Below, piece by piece: positions 16,285-24,517 of a stretch of DNA of 50,953 nucleotides; positions within the stretch are counted from its first letter, which is position 1, and each line of letters starts with the position of its first letter. The notes under the pieces are model-generated. The model was not told where the DNA came from and made no database searches. It was given only the letters and a program-made list of their open reading frames with translations. The position numbers were made by a program, and so were the translations under genes. Where the stretch lies: NCBI GenBank assembly GCA_029782095.1, contig JAKOVL010000112.1, forward strand, positions 1-50,953, in the 5' to 3' direction. The DNA comes from Bacillota bacterium. GTDB lineage: Bacteria; Bacillota; Dethiobacteria; DTU022.

Positions 16285-17258
16285 TGCAGCTTGATATTTT
16301 TTTGACCATGTTTATCGCTTTCGTTATCAGCGTGGTCATCTGCCCGCTTTTAATCAGAGTAATGCGCAAATTGCAGTACGGTCAGCAGATTAGGGAAGAC
16401 GGGCCCGCCCGGCATCTCGCCAAAGCGGGAACGCCAACCGCCGGCGGCGTGGTCTTTCTCCTGGCAGCCGTGGCGGCGGTGCTGATCCGGCGAGAGCATT
16501 TTTGGAGCTGGGATCTGGCTCTAATCATTTTTGTCACCCTGGGCAACGCCGTTATCGGCTGGCTGGATGATTACGCCAAAATGTCCCGCTCCCGTTCGCT
16601 GGGCCTGAAAGCGCGGGCCAAACTGGCGGGACAGCTGCTTATCTCTGTTATCTTTATCGGCGGCCTGGGTTACCTGCAGCTTTACGACCCCGTGGTCAGC
16701 GTTCCCTTTACCGGCATGAGCCTGTCGCTGGGGTATCTCTATCCGTTTTTTATTATCTTTATGATTATGGCGGAAACAAACGGGGTCAATCTCACCGATG
16801 GCATTGACGGGCTGGCCACAGGCACTGCGATCATCGCTTTGCTGGCCTTTCTCTATATTGCGGTAACCAGGGAGCTTTTCGGCGTGGCCCTTTTTTGCGG
16901 CGCCCTGGTGGGCGGTTGTTTCGGCTTCCTGGTGTACAACCTGCATCCTGCCCGCATCTTTATGGGTGATGTGGGATCCCTGGCCCTGGGAGGAGCCCTG
17001 GCCGCCGCCGCCATCCTGGTTAAAGAGGAGTTGCTGCTGCTCATAATCGGCGCCGTATTTGCCCTGGAAGCCCTTTCGGTGAGCCTGCAGGTGATTAGCT
17101 TCAAATTGACCGGCCGGCGCATCCTGCTGATGGCCCCCTTGCATCACCACTTTGAGTTGAAAGGGTGGTCCGAGTGGCAGGTGGTCACCGGCTTCTGGGG
17201 TCTGGCTTTTATTTTCGCCTTGATTGGGCTGATCGAGCTGTGGCTGAGGACGCAGTAG
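16284..17258 (+). CDS. mraY: Phospho-N-acetylmuramoyl-pentapeptide transferase MraY
   Basis: Integral membrane enzyme that transfers phospho-MurNAc-pentapeptide to undecaprenyl phosphate, making lipid I. The 324-residue protein has about ten hydrophobic segments. The catalytic aspartates lie in GWLDDYAKM and NLTDGIDGLATG, and the HHHFE motif is in APLHHHFELKGW near the C-terminus. The start is GTG at 16284, overlapping the murF stop. A repeat-family module begins at the stop codon. Confidence 0.96.
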   Translation: MQLDIFLTMFIAFVISVVICPLLIRVMRKLQYGQQIREDGPARHLAKAGTPTAGGVVFLLAAVAAVLIRREHFWSWDLALIIFVTLGNAVIGWLDDYAKMSRSRSLGLKARAKLAGQLLISVIFIGGLGYLQLYDPVVSVPFTGMSLSLGYLYPFFIIFMIMAETNGVNLTDGIDGLATGTAIIALLAFLYIAVTRELFGVALFCGALVGGCFGFLVYNLHPARIFMGDVGSLALGGALAAAAILVKEELLLLIIGAVFALEALSVSLQVISFKLTGRRILLMAPLHHHFELKGWSEWQVVTGFWGLAFIFALIGLIELWLRTQ

Positions 17259-17530
17259 CAGGAGACAGAATACAGGAGCCAGGAGATTAGACTCAAGTTG
17301 CTTATGTAGAGTAAAGCGGGGTTCCCAAACTCCCTCCCCCCTGGTGGGGGAGGGTCGGGGCGTGGGAGGCGTGGGGGTCATATATCCTGGGCCGTGAGGG
17401 GCAGCCCGGTGGGAGGCAAGATTTTATCCCTTGCTTTGTGCCATGACGGCAATCTGTCCTGGCCTAGCCCTCTGCCACCAGGGGAGAGGGAACTGCCTGA
17501 TTCGGGATCAGCGAACCGGGAGTTTGAAGG
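17259..17530. repeat. Repeat-family fragment between mraY and murD
   Basis: Starts with the AGGAGACAGAATACAGGAG module (17260-17278) plus a second CCAGGAGATT unit. Then comes the palindrome CCCTCCCCC-CTGGT-GGGGGAGGG (17332-17354), which runs into a G-quadruplex-capable stretch (17346-17376), and a CCCTCTGCCACCAGGGGAGAGGG palindrome (17468-17490). These parts match portions of copies A and B. No gene is seen; the frame through it is an open extension of murD. Confidence 0.75.
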
Positions 17531-17543
17531 GAGCATTGACAGC

Positions 17544-18932
17544 GTGATTGATTTAATCAGGGGTAAAGAAGTTTTGGTGGTGGGGCTGGCCCGCAGCGGA
17601 ATCGCTGCGGCGCGCCTGCTGGCCGAACTGGGGGCGCGGCAGGTCACTGTAAATGACCGCAAGCCCGCGGAAGCCCTGGCCAACGAGCTGAAGGCCCTGC
17701 GCAAGCTGCCGGCCGTGAAAGCGGTTACCGGTGCAAACCCGCCGGATTTGATTCATCCGGCCCTGTCCCTGGTGATTAAAAGCCCCGGTGTGCCTCCACA
17801 CCTGGAAATTTTTCAGCGCGCCGCGCAAATGCAAATTCCGGTTTTATCGGAAATAGAGCTGGCATATGCTTTTATTAAAGCTCCGCTGGTCGGTGTTACC
17901 GGAACCAACGGCAAAACTACCACTACGGCGCTGATAGCGGAAATGCTGAAAAAGGCTCGCTTCCGCCAGGTTATGGCCGCCGGAAATATTGGCGTGCCCC
18001 TCTGTGAAGCGGTGGGCCAAATCGACAGCTCAGGGGTGATTGTGGCCGAATTGAGCAGCTTTCAGCTGGAAGACATCCGGCTGTTCCGCCCGGCGGTGGC
18101 CGTGTTCTTAAACTTTGCTGAAGATCATATGGATTATCACGGCTCCATGGAGCGCTATTTTAAGGCCAAGGCCAGGATCCTGGAAAATCAGACCGCCTCA
18201 GACATGGCCGTCCTTAATGCCGGAGACGGGGCTGTAGCCGCCCTGGGGGAACAGGCAGCGGGAACAGTGTTATGGTTTGATAAAAAGCCGGTGTCCCGCG
18301 GCGCGGGCCTGGATAAGGAGATGGTGACCTTGTTTGCGCCTGGCGGGGAACCGGAGCCGCTCTGCCATAAAAGCGAGGTCGCCCTGCCCGGTGAACACAA
18401 CCTTGAAAACGCCCTGGGCGCTGCTGCAGCAGCCTGGGCGGCCGGGGCCGATCCGCCGGCCATAGCTGAAACCCTGCGCACTTTTCGGGGCATTGCCCAC
18501 CGCCTCGAGAGGGTCGGCCGCATCGGCGGCGTGGAATTTGTTAACGATTCCAAGGGCACCAACCCCGGGGCAACCATACCGGCACTGCGTTCATTTCCCG
18601 GGAAAAGAAAAATTCTTATCGCCGGCGGAAAGGATAAAGGGGCCGATTTCAGTGAACTGGCCCTGGTCATAAAGGACGAAGTGGCTTACCTGGTCCTGCT
18701 GGGTGAGACTAAAGAGAAAATCGCGACCGCTGTGCAGCAGGTCGGCTTTACCAGCTATACCATGGCAGCTGACCTGCAGGAAGCTGTGGCCCAGGCGTGG
18801 CGCGCCGCCGTGCCCGGGGACCTGATCCTGTTATCCCCGGCCTGTGCCAGCTGGGATATGTACAGCGATTACGAAGCCAGGGGCAATCATTTTAAAAGCC
18901 TGGTACGCGCCCTGGAGCAGGGAGAGATTTAA
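17544..18932 (+). CDS. murD: UDP-N-acetylmuramoyl-L-alanine-D-glutamate ligase MurD
   Basis: Adds D-glutamate to UDP-MurNAc-L-Ala. The N-terminal Rossmann motif LVVGLARSGIAAARLL, P-loop VGVTGTNGKTTTT (116-128) and the HRLERVGRIGGVEFVNDSKGTN block are diagnostic. The GTG at 17544 gives 462 residues, the usual length, with GAAGGGAG (17526-17533) 10 bp upstream. The frame stays open to 17394, but that extension is translated repeat sequence and has no family similarity. It is 2 bp from ftsW. Confidence 0.95.
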   Translation: MIDLIRGKEVLVVGLARSGIAAARLLAELGARQVTVNDRKPAEALANELKALRKLPAVKAVTGANPPDLIHPALSLVIKSPGVPPHLEIFQRAAQMQIPVLSEIELAYAFIKAPLVGVTGTNGKTTTTALIAEMLKKARFRQVMAAGNIGVPLCEAVGQIDSSGVIVAELSSFQLEDIRLFRPAVAVFLNFAEDHMDYHGSMERYFKAKARILENQTASDMAVLNAGDGAVAALGEQAAGTVLWFDKKPVSRGAGLDKEMVTLFAPGGEPEPLCHKSEVALPGEHNLENALGAAAAAWAAGADPPAIAETLRTFRGIAHRLERVGRIGGVEFVNDSKGTNPGATIPALRSFPGKRKILIAGGKDKGADFSELALVIKDEVAYLVLLGETKEKIATAVQQVGFTSYTMAADLQEAVAQAWRAAVPGDLILLSPACASWDMYSDYEARGNHFKSLVRALEQGEI

Positions 18933-18934
18933 AC

Positions 18935-20056
18935 ATGGAAAGAAGCGGCCGCATGAAAAAAACGCAGCGGCTGGAACCGGACTTTGCTTTAATCCTGGTG
19001 ACCCTGTTGTTGCTTGCCCTCGGCTTGATTATGGTGTTCAGTGCCAGCTACATCATTGCCGAAGAAACACGGGGCGACCCTTATTTCTTCCTGCGCCGCC
19101 AGGCCCTCTGGGTAGCGCTGGGCCTTATGGGCATGTATATCATGTCCAGGGTGCAATACTGGCAGCTGCGTAAGTTTTCTTTATTTTTGCTGCTGATAAA
19201 TTTTGTGCTGCTGACGCTGGTTTTTACCGGTGTGGGCACTGACCTGGGAACAGAGGCACGGCGCTGGATCGGCATCGGCAGTTTTACCCTGCAGCCCTCG
19301 GAATTCAGCAAGCTGGCTTTTGTCATCTTTACGGCGGCCTTTATGAGCAGCCGCAGTGTGCGCATCCAGAAATTCTGGTCCAGCAGCTTTATCCCCCTGG
19401 CGCTGGCGGGTATAGCTTTCATCTTTATCCTGCAGCAGCCCGACCTGGGAACGGCGCTGGTACTGGTGGCGGGAACCGCAATTATTATTCTGCTGGCGGG
19501 GATGCCGCTGAAGCAGGCGGCGCTCCTTTCTCTGGCGGCGCTGCCGCCCATGATCTACTTAACATTTAAAGAGGAATATCGGATGAAACGGCTCCTCTCC
19601 TTTCTTGATCCCTGGGCTGATCCGGTCGATACGGGCTACCAGATTATTCAATCCCTCTACGCCCTGGGGCCCGGGCATATTTTCGGAGTCGGGCTGGGAC
19701 GAAGCCGCCAGAAGCTGTATTATCTGCCCGAGCCGCAGAACGACTTTATCTTTGCGGTTATCGGGGAAGAGCTGGGGTTTGTCGGTGCCGTGGCGGTGCT
19801 GCTGCTTTTCTTTATTTTTACCTGGCGCGGTCTGAAGATTGCCTTGATGGCCCCGGACACCTTCGGCAGCCTGCTGGCTGCAGGCATTACGGCCATGATC
19901 ACCGTGCAGGCCCTGGTCAATATTGCCGTGGTAACCGGCTCCATACCGGTGACCGGGATTAACCTTCCCTTTATCAGCGCCGGCGGAAGCTCGGTTTTCT
20001 TTACCCTGGCAGGGGTGGGTATATTGTTAAATATCTCCCGCCACGCGCAAAAGTAG
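18935..20056 (+). CDS. ftsW: Lipid II polymerase FtsW/SpoVE (SEDS family)
   Basis: Membrane glycosyltransferase that polymerises lipid II with its partner class B PBP. The 373-residue protein has about ten membrane segments. SEDS motifs include LGLIMVFSAS, ARRWIGIGSFTLQPSEFSK, QQPDLGTALV, YQIIQSLYALGPG and the C-terminal PVTGINLPFISAGGSS. Position between murD and murG matches spoVE of Bacillus. With only one PBP of this type in the cluster, it may serve both division and sporulation. Alternative ATG at 18953 would remove six residues. Confidence 0.94.
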   Translation: MERSGRMKKTQRLEPDFALILVTLLLLALGLIMVFSASYIIAEETRGDPYFFLRRQALWVALGLMGMYIMSRVQYWQLRKFSLFLLLINFVLLTLVFTGVGTDLGTEARRWIGIGSFTLQPSEFSKLAFVIFTAAFMSSRSVRIQKFWSSSFIPLALAGIAFIFILQQPDLGTALVLVAGTAIIILLAGMPLKQAALLSLAALPPMIYLTFKEEYRMKRLLSFLDPWADPVDTGYQIIQSLYALGPGHIFGVGLGRSRQKLYYLPEPQNDFIFAVIGEELGFVGAVAVLLLFFIFTWRGLKIALMAPDTFGSLLAAGITAMITVQALVNIAVVTGSIPVTGINLPFISAGGSSVFFTLAGVGILLNISRHAQK

Positions 20057-20235
20057 AAGAGGGGAGATTCCACCCCGGCCCTCCCCCACGAGGGGGGAAG
20101 GAGCTATTAGGGGCAGCAGTAAAAAAGATTCCTGTATCTTGTATCTTTTCTTCTGAGCTCTGAATTCCGGCAGAATGCGGATGACGCTCCTGTCTCCTGT
20201 ATTCTGTCTCCTGGATTCTCTCAATCCGGCAATGC
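20057..20235. repeat. Repeat-family fragment between ftsW and murG
   Basis: A CCCTCCCCCACGAGGGGGG palindrome (20079-20097) is followed by degenerate CCTGTATCTTG units (20133-20150). Then CTCCTGTCTCCTGTATTC and TGTCTCCTGGATTC (20187-20219) give the reverse complement of the CAGGAGACAGAATACAGGAG module. It creates an in-frame extension of murG up to 20175 that is not the real N-terminus. Confidence 0.75.
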
Positions 20236-20279
20236 GGGAATCCAGAAAAAAAATATCAATACGTACAAAGGAGCTAACC

Positions 20280-21401
20280 ATGCGCTTACTCATCAGCGGC
20301 GGTGGGACAGGCGGTCATATTTACCCGGCTTTAGCCCTGGCCCGTTATGCCCGAAAGCAGGATCCAACCATGGAGATCCTGTTTGTAGGCACAGAGCAGG
20401 GACTGGAAAGCAAAATCGTCCCCGAAGCGGGCTTTAAGCTGGCCACCATACCGGCCCGCGGCTACCGGCGCAATCTCAAGCAGCTGGTGCCGGTCGCCCG
20501 GGAGATGTTCAGCGGGCTTGTCCAGGCCAGGCAGATTTTGCGTGAATTTAATCCCCATATCGTCCTCGGCACAGGGGGCTATGTTTCTGCGCCGGTTGTC
20601 CTCGCTGCGGCCATGGCCCGCAAGCCGACGGTGATTCACGAACAGAATGCCCTGCCAGGCCTGGCCAATCGCTGCCTCGCTCCCCTGGTCACCCGGGTCT
20701 GCCTCTCTTTTGCCGAATCGGGCCGGCTGTTTAGCCGTTTCAGCAGCACCGAGCTTACCGGGAATCCCCGGGCCAGTGAAGCAGCCGCCGCCAGGGGCAG
20801 TGAAGGCATCAAGCGGCTTGGCCTGGATCCCCGCCGGCAGCTGGTGGTTGTATACGGCGGCAGCCGCGGCGCCCTGAAAATTAACGAGGTGATGATCAAG
20901 TTTATTAAAATGGGCTGGCTGCCCGCGCAAATCCAGCTGGTCTACATCTCAGGGGAGCGATATTACCGGGACGTGGCGCAGGAGCTGGGCAGGCTGCCGG
21001 ACACAATACGCCTGCTGCCGTATTTTAATGATATGCCTTCAATACTGGCTGCGGCCGACCTGGCGGTAACCCGCAGCGGCGCCACTACCCTGGCCGAAAT
21101 TACTGCCCTGGGGCTGCCGGCCATATTGATCCCTTCGCCCAACGTGGTTAACAATCACCAGTATTACAATGCCCGCCTTCTGGCCGATGCCGGGGCGGCG
21201 CTGCTGATTGAAGAAAGCCAGTTTAACCATTTCCGCCTCCGGCGTGAATTGGAACATTTCTTTTCTGGTACAGGAGTGCGGGAAAAGATGATTCGCGCCA
21301 GTAGAAAGCTGGGCATTCCTGATGCCGCCGCACGGCTGTACCGCTGTCTCACGGAAATAGTTAATTCCAGATCCGGGAAAACTAACACAACCCGGACATA
21401 A
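20280..21401 (+). CDS. murG: UDP-GlcNAc:lipid I N-acetylglucosaminyltransferase MurG
   Basis: Peripheral membrane GT-B enzyme that converts lipid I to lipid II. The N-terminus MRLLISGGGTGGHIYPALA is the conserved G-loop. HEQNALPGLANR and the GATTLAEITALGLPAILIPSP donor-binding block are present. The ATG at 20280 has AAAGGAG 7 bp upstream and gives 373 residues; the open frame upstream is repeat sequence. murC, which often follows murG, is absent. Confidence 0.96.
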   Translation: MRLLISGGGTGGHIYPALALARYARKQDPTMEILFVGTEQGLESKIVPEAGFKLATIPARGYRRNLKQLVPVAREMFSGLVQARQILREFNPHIVLGTGGYVSAPVVLAAAMARKPTVIHEQNALPGLANRCLAPLVTRVCLSFAESGRLFSRFSSTELTGNPRASEAAAARGSEGIKRLGLDPRRQLVVVYGGSRGALKINEVMIKFIKMGWLPAQIQLVYISGERYYRDVAQELGRLPDTIRLLPYFNDMPSILAAADLAVTRSGATTLAEITALGLPAILIPSPNVVNNHQYYNARLLADAGAALLIEESQFNHFRLRRELEHFFSGTGVREKMIRASRKLGIPDAAARLYRCLTEIVNSRSGKTNTTRT

Positions 21402-21437
21402 TGCATAGAATAAACTATCCCTATGGAGGAGCCGCCA

Positions 21438-22337
21438 TTGAATGTGGAACAGGAATTGCAAGGCCTCCTGCAGGCCCGTGTGAAGCGTAATGAACCGATG
21501 TCTCTACATACCTCGTGGAAAGTCGGCGGTCCGGCGGATTACTTTGTTGTCCCCGCGGATTTGAACGACACGTGTGAAATTGTACGCTATTGCAGCCGTA
21601 ACAACATACCGCTGACCGTTATCGGCAAAGGCAGCAACCTGCTGGTGAAAGACGGGGGAATCAGGGGCGTGGTGCTGAAAATCGGCGAGCCTTTCTGCTA
21701 CCTGCACTGGGAGGGCAACCGTCTGAAAAGCGGCGCCGGGACCCCGCTGCCTTACTTGGTTCGCGCTGCAGCCCGCAACGGAATGTCCGGGCTGGAATTC
21801 GCCGGCGGCATTCCCGGCACTCTCGGCGGCGCACTGATCATGAATGCCGGTGCCTTCGGCAGTTATATAGGCAGTGTGGTGCGCGAAGTAACCGTGGTTC
21901 GGTACGATGGCAGCATCGCCACATTGCAGCATGATGAGATTAACTTCGGCTATCGCCACAGCAGCCTTTCCGGAGTAGGAATTGTGGTGGAAGCCGTGTT
22001 GGAATTGACTAAAGGCGACGCCGCCGCACTGGAGCGGACAGTTGATTTCTACCTGGAAGAGCGCCGCCGGCGACACCCCCAGCTTCCCAGCGCCGGCAGT
22101 GTCTTTCGCAATCTTCCCGGGTGCCCCGCCGGGCGGCTCATTGAAGCGGCCGGATGCAAAGGCCTGCGCGCCGGGAACGCCCAGGTTTCGGAGATGCATG
22201 CCAATTTCATTGTCAACCTGGGCGGAGCCACCGCTGCCGACATCTACAGCCTGATTGAGAAGGTTAGACAGCTGGTTAAAGAAAAGTTTGACGTCGATTT
22301 AAAGCCTGAGGTCAAGGTGATTGGCGAAGAGAAATAA
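21438..22337 (+). CDS. murB: UDP-N-acetylenolpyruvoylglucosamine reductase MurB
   Basis: FAD-dependent reductase that completes UDP-MurNAc synthesis after MurA. FAD-binding VIGKGSNLLVKDGGIRGVV, GLEFAGGIPGTLGGALIMNA and the catalytic region PSAGSVFRNL are present. It is the type without the extra E. coli loop. I choose TTG at 21438 (299 residues) because GGAGGAG (21425-21431) lies 6 bp before it; the in-frame ATG at 21423 overlaps that site. The stop overlaps the murA start (TAATGG). Confidence 0.95.
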   Translation: MNVEQELQGLLQARVKRNEPMSLHTSWKVGGPADYFVVPADLNDTCEIVRYCSRNNIPLTVIGKGSNLLVKDGGIRGVVLKIGEPFCYLHWEGNRLKSGAGTPLPYLVRAAARNGMSGLEFAGGIPGTLGGALIMNAGAFGSYIGSVVREVTVVRYDGSIATLQHDEINFGYRHSSLSGVGIVVEAVLELTKGDAAALERTVDFYLEERRRRHPQLPSAGSVFRNLPGCPAGRLIEAAGCKGLRAGNAQVSEMHANFIVNLGGATAADIYSLIEKVRQLVKEKFDVDLKPEVKVIGEEK

Positions 22338-23638
22338 TGGGAGTGGATTTCGTGGACGGTTTTGTGATTCAGGGAGGCCTGGCCCTGGAGGGTAAGGTTA
22401 AGGTGCACGGCGCCAAGAATTCAATTTTGCCCGTGCTGGCAGCGTCTCTTTTAAACCGGAGCCGTGAACCGATCCGGCTGGTCAAAGTACCCGATTTGCA
22501 TGACGTTAAGGCTATGCTCAAGATTCTGACCAGGCTGGGTGCCGTCGTTACTGCAGACGGCGAAGATATTATTCTAAGAACGGACCAGGTGGATTGCTTT
22601 CACATTCCCGAGCAGCTGATGAGAGAAATGCGCTCCAGCATCTTTCTTATGGGGCCGCTGCTGGGCCGTCTGGGGAAAGCTAGCATGTGCTACCCCGGCG
22701 GGTGCGCCATCGGCAACCGCCCCATTGACCTGCACCTGCAGGGATTGCAGGCCCTGGGGGCCATCATCGAGGAAAAAGACGGCTTCATCAATGCCCGGGG
22801 CAAGCTAAAAGGGGGCGAAGTATACCTATCTTACCCCAGTGTCGGAGCCACGGAAAACCTGATCATGGCCGGCGTGCTGGCCCGGGGCAAAACCGTTATC
22901 CACAATGCCGCCCGCGAACCGGAAATAATTGATCTACAGAATTTTCTGAATACCATTGGCGCCCAGGTGGAGGGCGCCGGCAGCAGCACCGTCACCGTGA
23001 CCGGGGTGCCGGAGGTAGGGGGCGGCTGCTACCGGGTCTACCCGGACCGCATTGTTGCCGGCACCTATATGATTGCCGCCGTGATTACCGGCGGTACAGT
23101 AACGGTGGAGGAAATCATTCCCGGGCACCTGGAAGCGGTAACGGGCCTGCTGTTGGAGGCCGGCATCTCCGTGGAATCGGGGGATAACTGGATTACCGTG
23201 CACGGCGGCCCTGCCAGGGCGGTGTCCCGGGTGGAAATTTACCCCTATCCCGGTATTCCTACAGATCTGCAGCCTCCCCTGATGACCATGCTATCCCTGG
23301 CCCGGGGTAAAAGCCTGGTCGTTGAAAATGTCTTCCCGCGGCGTTTCCGCCACGTGGCCGGGCTGAATAAAATGGGAGCCCGGATCAGCCTGCAGGGCAA
23401 CCGGGCTCTAATTCAGGGGGTAACCCGCCTGCGCGGCGCAGCAGTAGAAGCGACCGACCTGAGGGCCGGCGCGGCCCTGGTTTTGGCCGGCCTGGCTGCC
23501 CGCGGCGAGACAGTTGTTTACGGGAGGCAGTATATTGAACGGGGCTACGAGAATTTGGATCTTGTTTTAAATTCGCTGGGGGCGCGGGTGGAGCCGGTTA
23601 CCCTGTCCCTCCAGGGTTTGGAGGCACAACATGCGTAA
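22337..23638 (+). CDS. murA: UDP-N-acetylglucosamine 1-carboxyvinyltransferase MurA
   Basis: First committed step of peptidoglycan synthesis: transfers enolpyruvate from PEP to UDP-GlcNAc. At 433 residues it has the EPSP-synthase-like fold. The N-terminal VHGAKNSILP contains the essential Lys-Asn, and the fosfomycin-target cysteine is C123 in YPGGCAIGNRP. Cysteine, not aspartate, is present, so fosfomycin sensitivity at this site is expected. It overlaps ftsQ by 8 bp. Confidence 0.96.
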   Translation: MGVDFVDGFVIQGGLALEGKVKVHGAKNSILPVLAASLLNRSREPIRLVKVPDLHDVKAMLKILTRLGAVVTADGEDIILRTDQVDCFHIPEQLMREMRSSIFLMGPLLGRLGKASMCYPGGCAIGNRPIDLHLQGLQALGAIIEEKDGFINARGKLKGGEVYLSYPSVGATENLIMAGVLARGKTVIHNAAREPEIIDLQNFLNTIGAQVEGAGSSTVTVTGVPEVGGGCYRVYPDRIVAGTYMIAAVITGGTVTVEEIIPGHLEAVTGLLLEAGISVESGDNWITVHGGPARAVSRVEIYPYPGIPTDLQPPLMTMLSLARGKSLVVENVFPRRFRHVAGLNKMGARISLQGNRALIQGVTRLRGAAVEATDLRAGAALVLAGLAARGETVVYGRQYIERGYENLDLVLNSLGARVEPVTLSLQGLEAQHA

Positions 23639-24401
23639 ACGAACCAGGGTACATAACCTGAAAGTGATCAATAAGTCAAACAAGCCTCCGGCCAGAAAAA
23701 GGTGGGCCAAGGCGGGCCGGCGCCTGCTTGGCATCACCGCCTGTCTGCTGCTGTTAAAAATGGGACATGCCCTTTTCACAGTTAAGCATATTGAGGTTAA
23801 GGGCCCGGACTTTTTGGACCGGGAGGCGATCGTCGAACTGAGCGGCATTACCATAGGTTCGAGCATTTTTACCGTGCGCAGCGATCAAGTGGCCCTGCTG
23901 CTGCAGGCAGATCCGTACATCCAGGAAGCCGCGGTGCAAAAAGATTATCCTTCCACCGTGGTTATTACCGTCAACAGCCGCACCCCCGCGGCCTATATCC
24001 TCACTGAAGAAGGCTGCTGGCTGATGGACGCGGAGGGAATCGTGTATGGGCAAGCTGCGGAGATGGCGGGCAACTTGCCCGTGATCACCGGAATTAATCC
24101 GGATCATCTTTGTCCCGGCAAAGAGGTGCAGGATCAGCCATCAGCCGAGGCCTTGCGAGCTTTTTTTAGCGCCCTGGCCGAGGTGCCCCACCTTAAACCG
24201 GCCGAGCTGAACCTGGCGGACAGGCAGGAGATGATCCTTTATACGACCTCCGGTTTAACCGTATTGCTTGGGGACAGCGGGAATATGCGGCGCAAACTGG
24301 CCCTGGTGAAGGAGACGCTGCCTTACCTGCCGGAGGTGGGCGAGTTTTCCTGCCTCGATGTGAGAACCGGTGAACGCCTGATCGTGGTGGGGAAATTGTA
24401 A
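23631..24401 (+). CDS. ftsQ: Cell division protein FtsQ/DivIB
   Basis: Bitopic divisome protein that works with FtsL and FtsI/PBP2B. The 256 residues comprise a basic cytoplasmic tail (RKRTRVHNLK...RKRWAK), one membrane helix at about 28-45, a POTRA domain beginning VKHIEVKGPDFLDREAIVEL, and the FtsQ beta domain with EEGCWLMDAEGIVYG. The start overlaps the end of murA, so it is probably coupled. Confidence 0.93.
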   Translation: MRKRTRVHNLKVINKSNKPPARKRWAKAGRRLLGITACLLLLKMGHALFTVKHIEVKGPDFLDREAIVELSGITIGSSIFTVRSDQVALLLQADPYIQEAAVQKDYPSTVVITVNSRTPAAYILTEEGCWLMDAEGIVYGQAAEMAGNLPVITGINPDHLCPGKEVQDQPSAEALRAFFSALAEVPHLKPAELNLADRQEMILYTTSGLTVLLGDSGNMRRKLALVKETLPYLPEVGEFSCLDVRTGERLIVVGKL

Positions 24402-24443
24402 AGGATTGGGCGCAGTTTCTTCAAAATAAAACTAGATCATAAT

Positions 24444-24470
24444 AAAGGGAATCACTGAATTATGTTGAAT
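24444..24470 (+). promoter_or_regulatory. SigH-like promoter upstream of ftsA
   Basis: AAAGGGAAT (24444-24452), 11 bp, GTTGAAT (24464-24470). This matches the Bacillus SigH pattern RnAGGAwWW-N11-12-RnnGAAT at all but one informative position. Bacillus ftsAZ has a SigH promoter that raises FtsZ at sporulation onset. Confidence 0.5.
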
Positions 24471-24517
24471 TATTTAGGCATAAGCCATCTAGGGAAGGGT
24501 AGGGGGTGCATGCATAC

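Noticed and set aside
16521-17381. 286-codon minus-strand frame opposite mraY
   Set aside because: Glutamine- and histidine-rich shadow of mraY membrane helices; it extends into repeat sequence.
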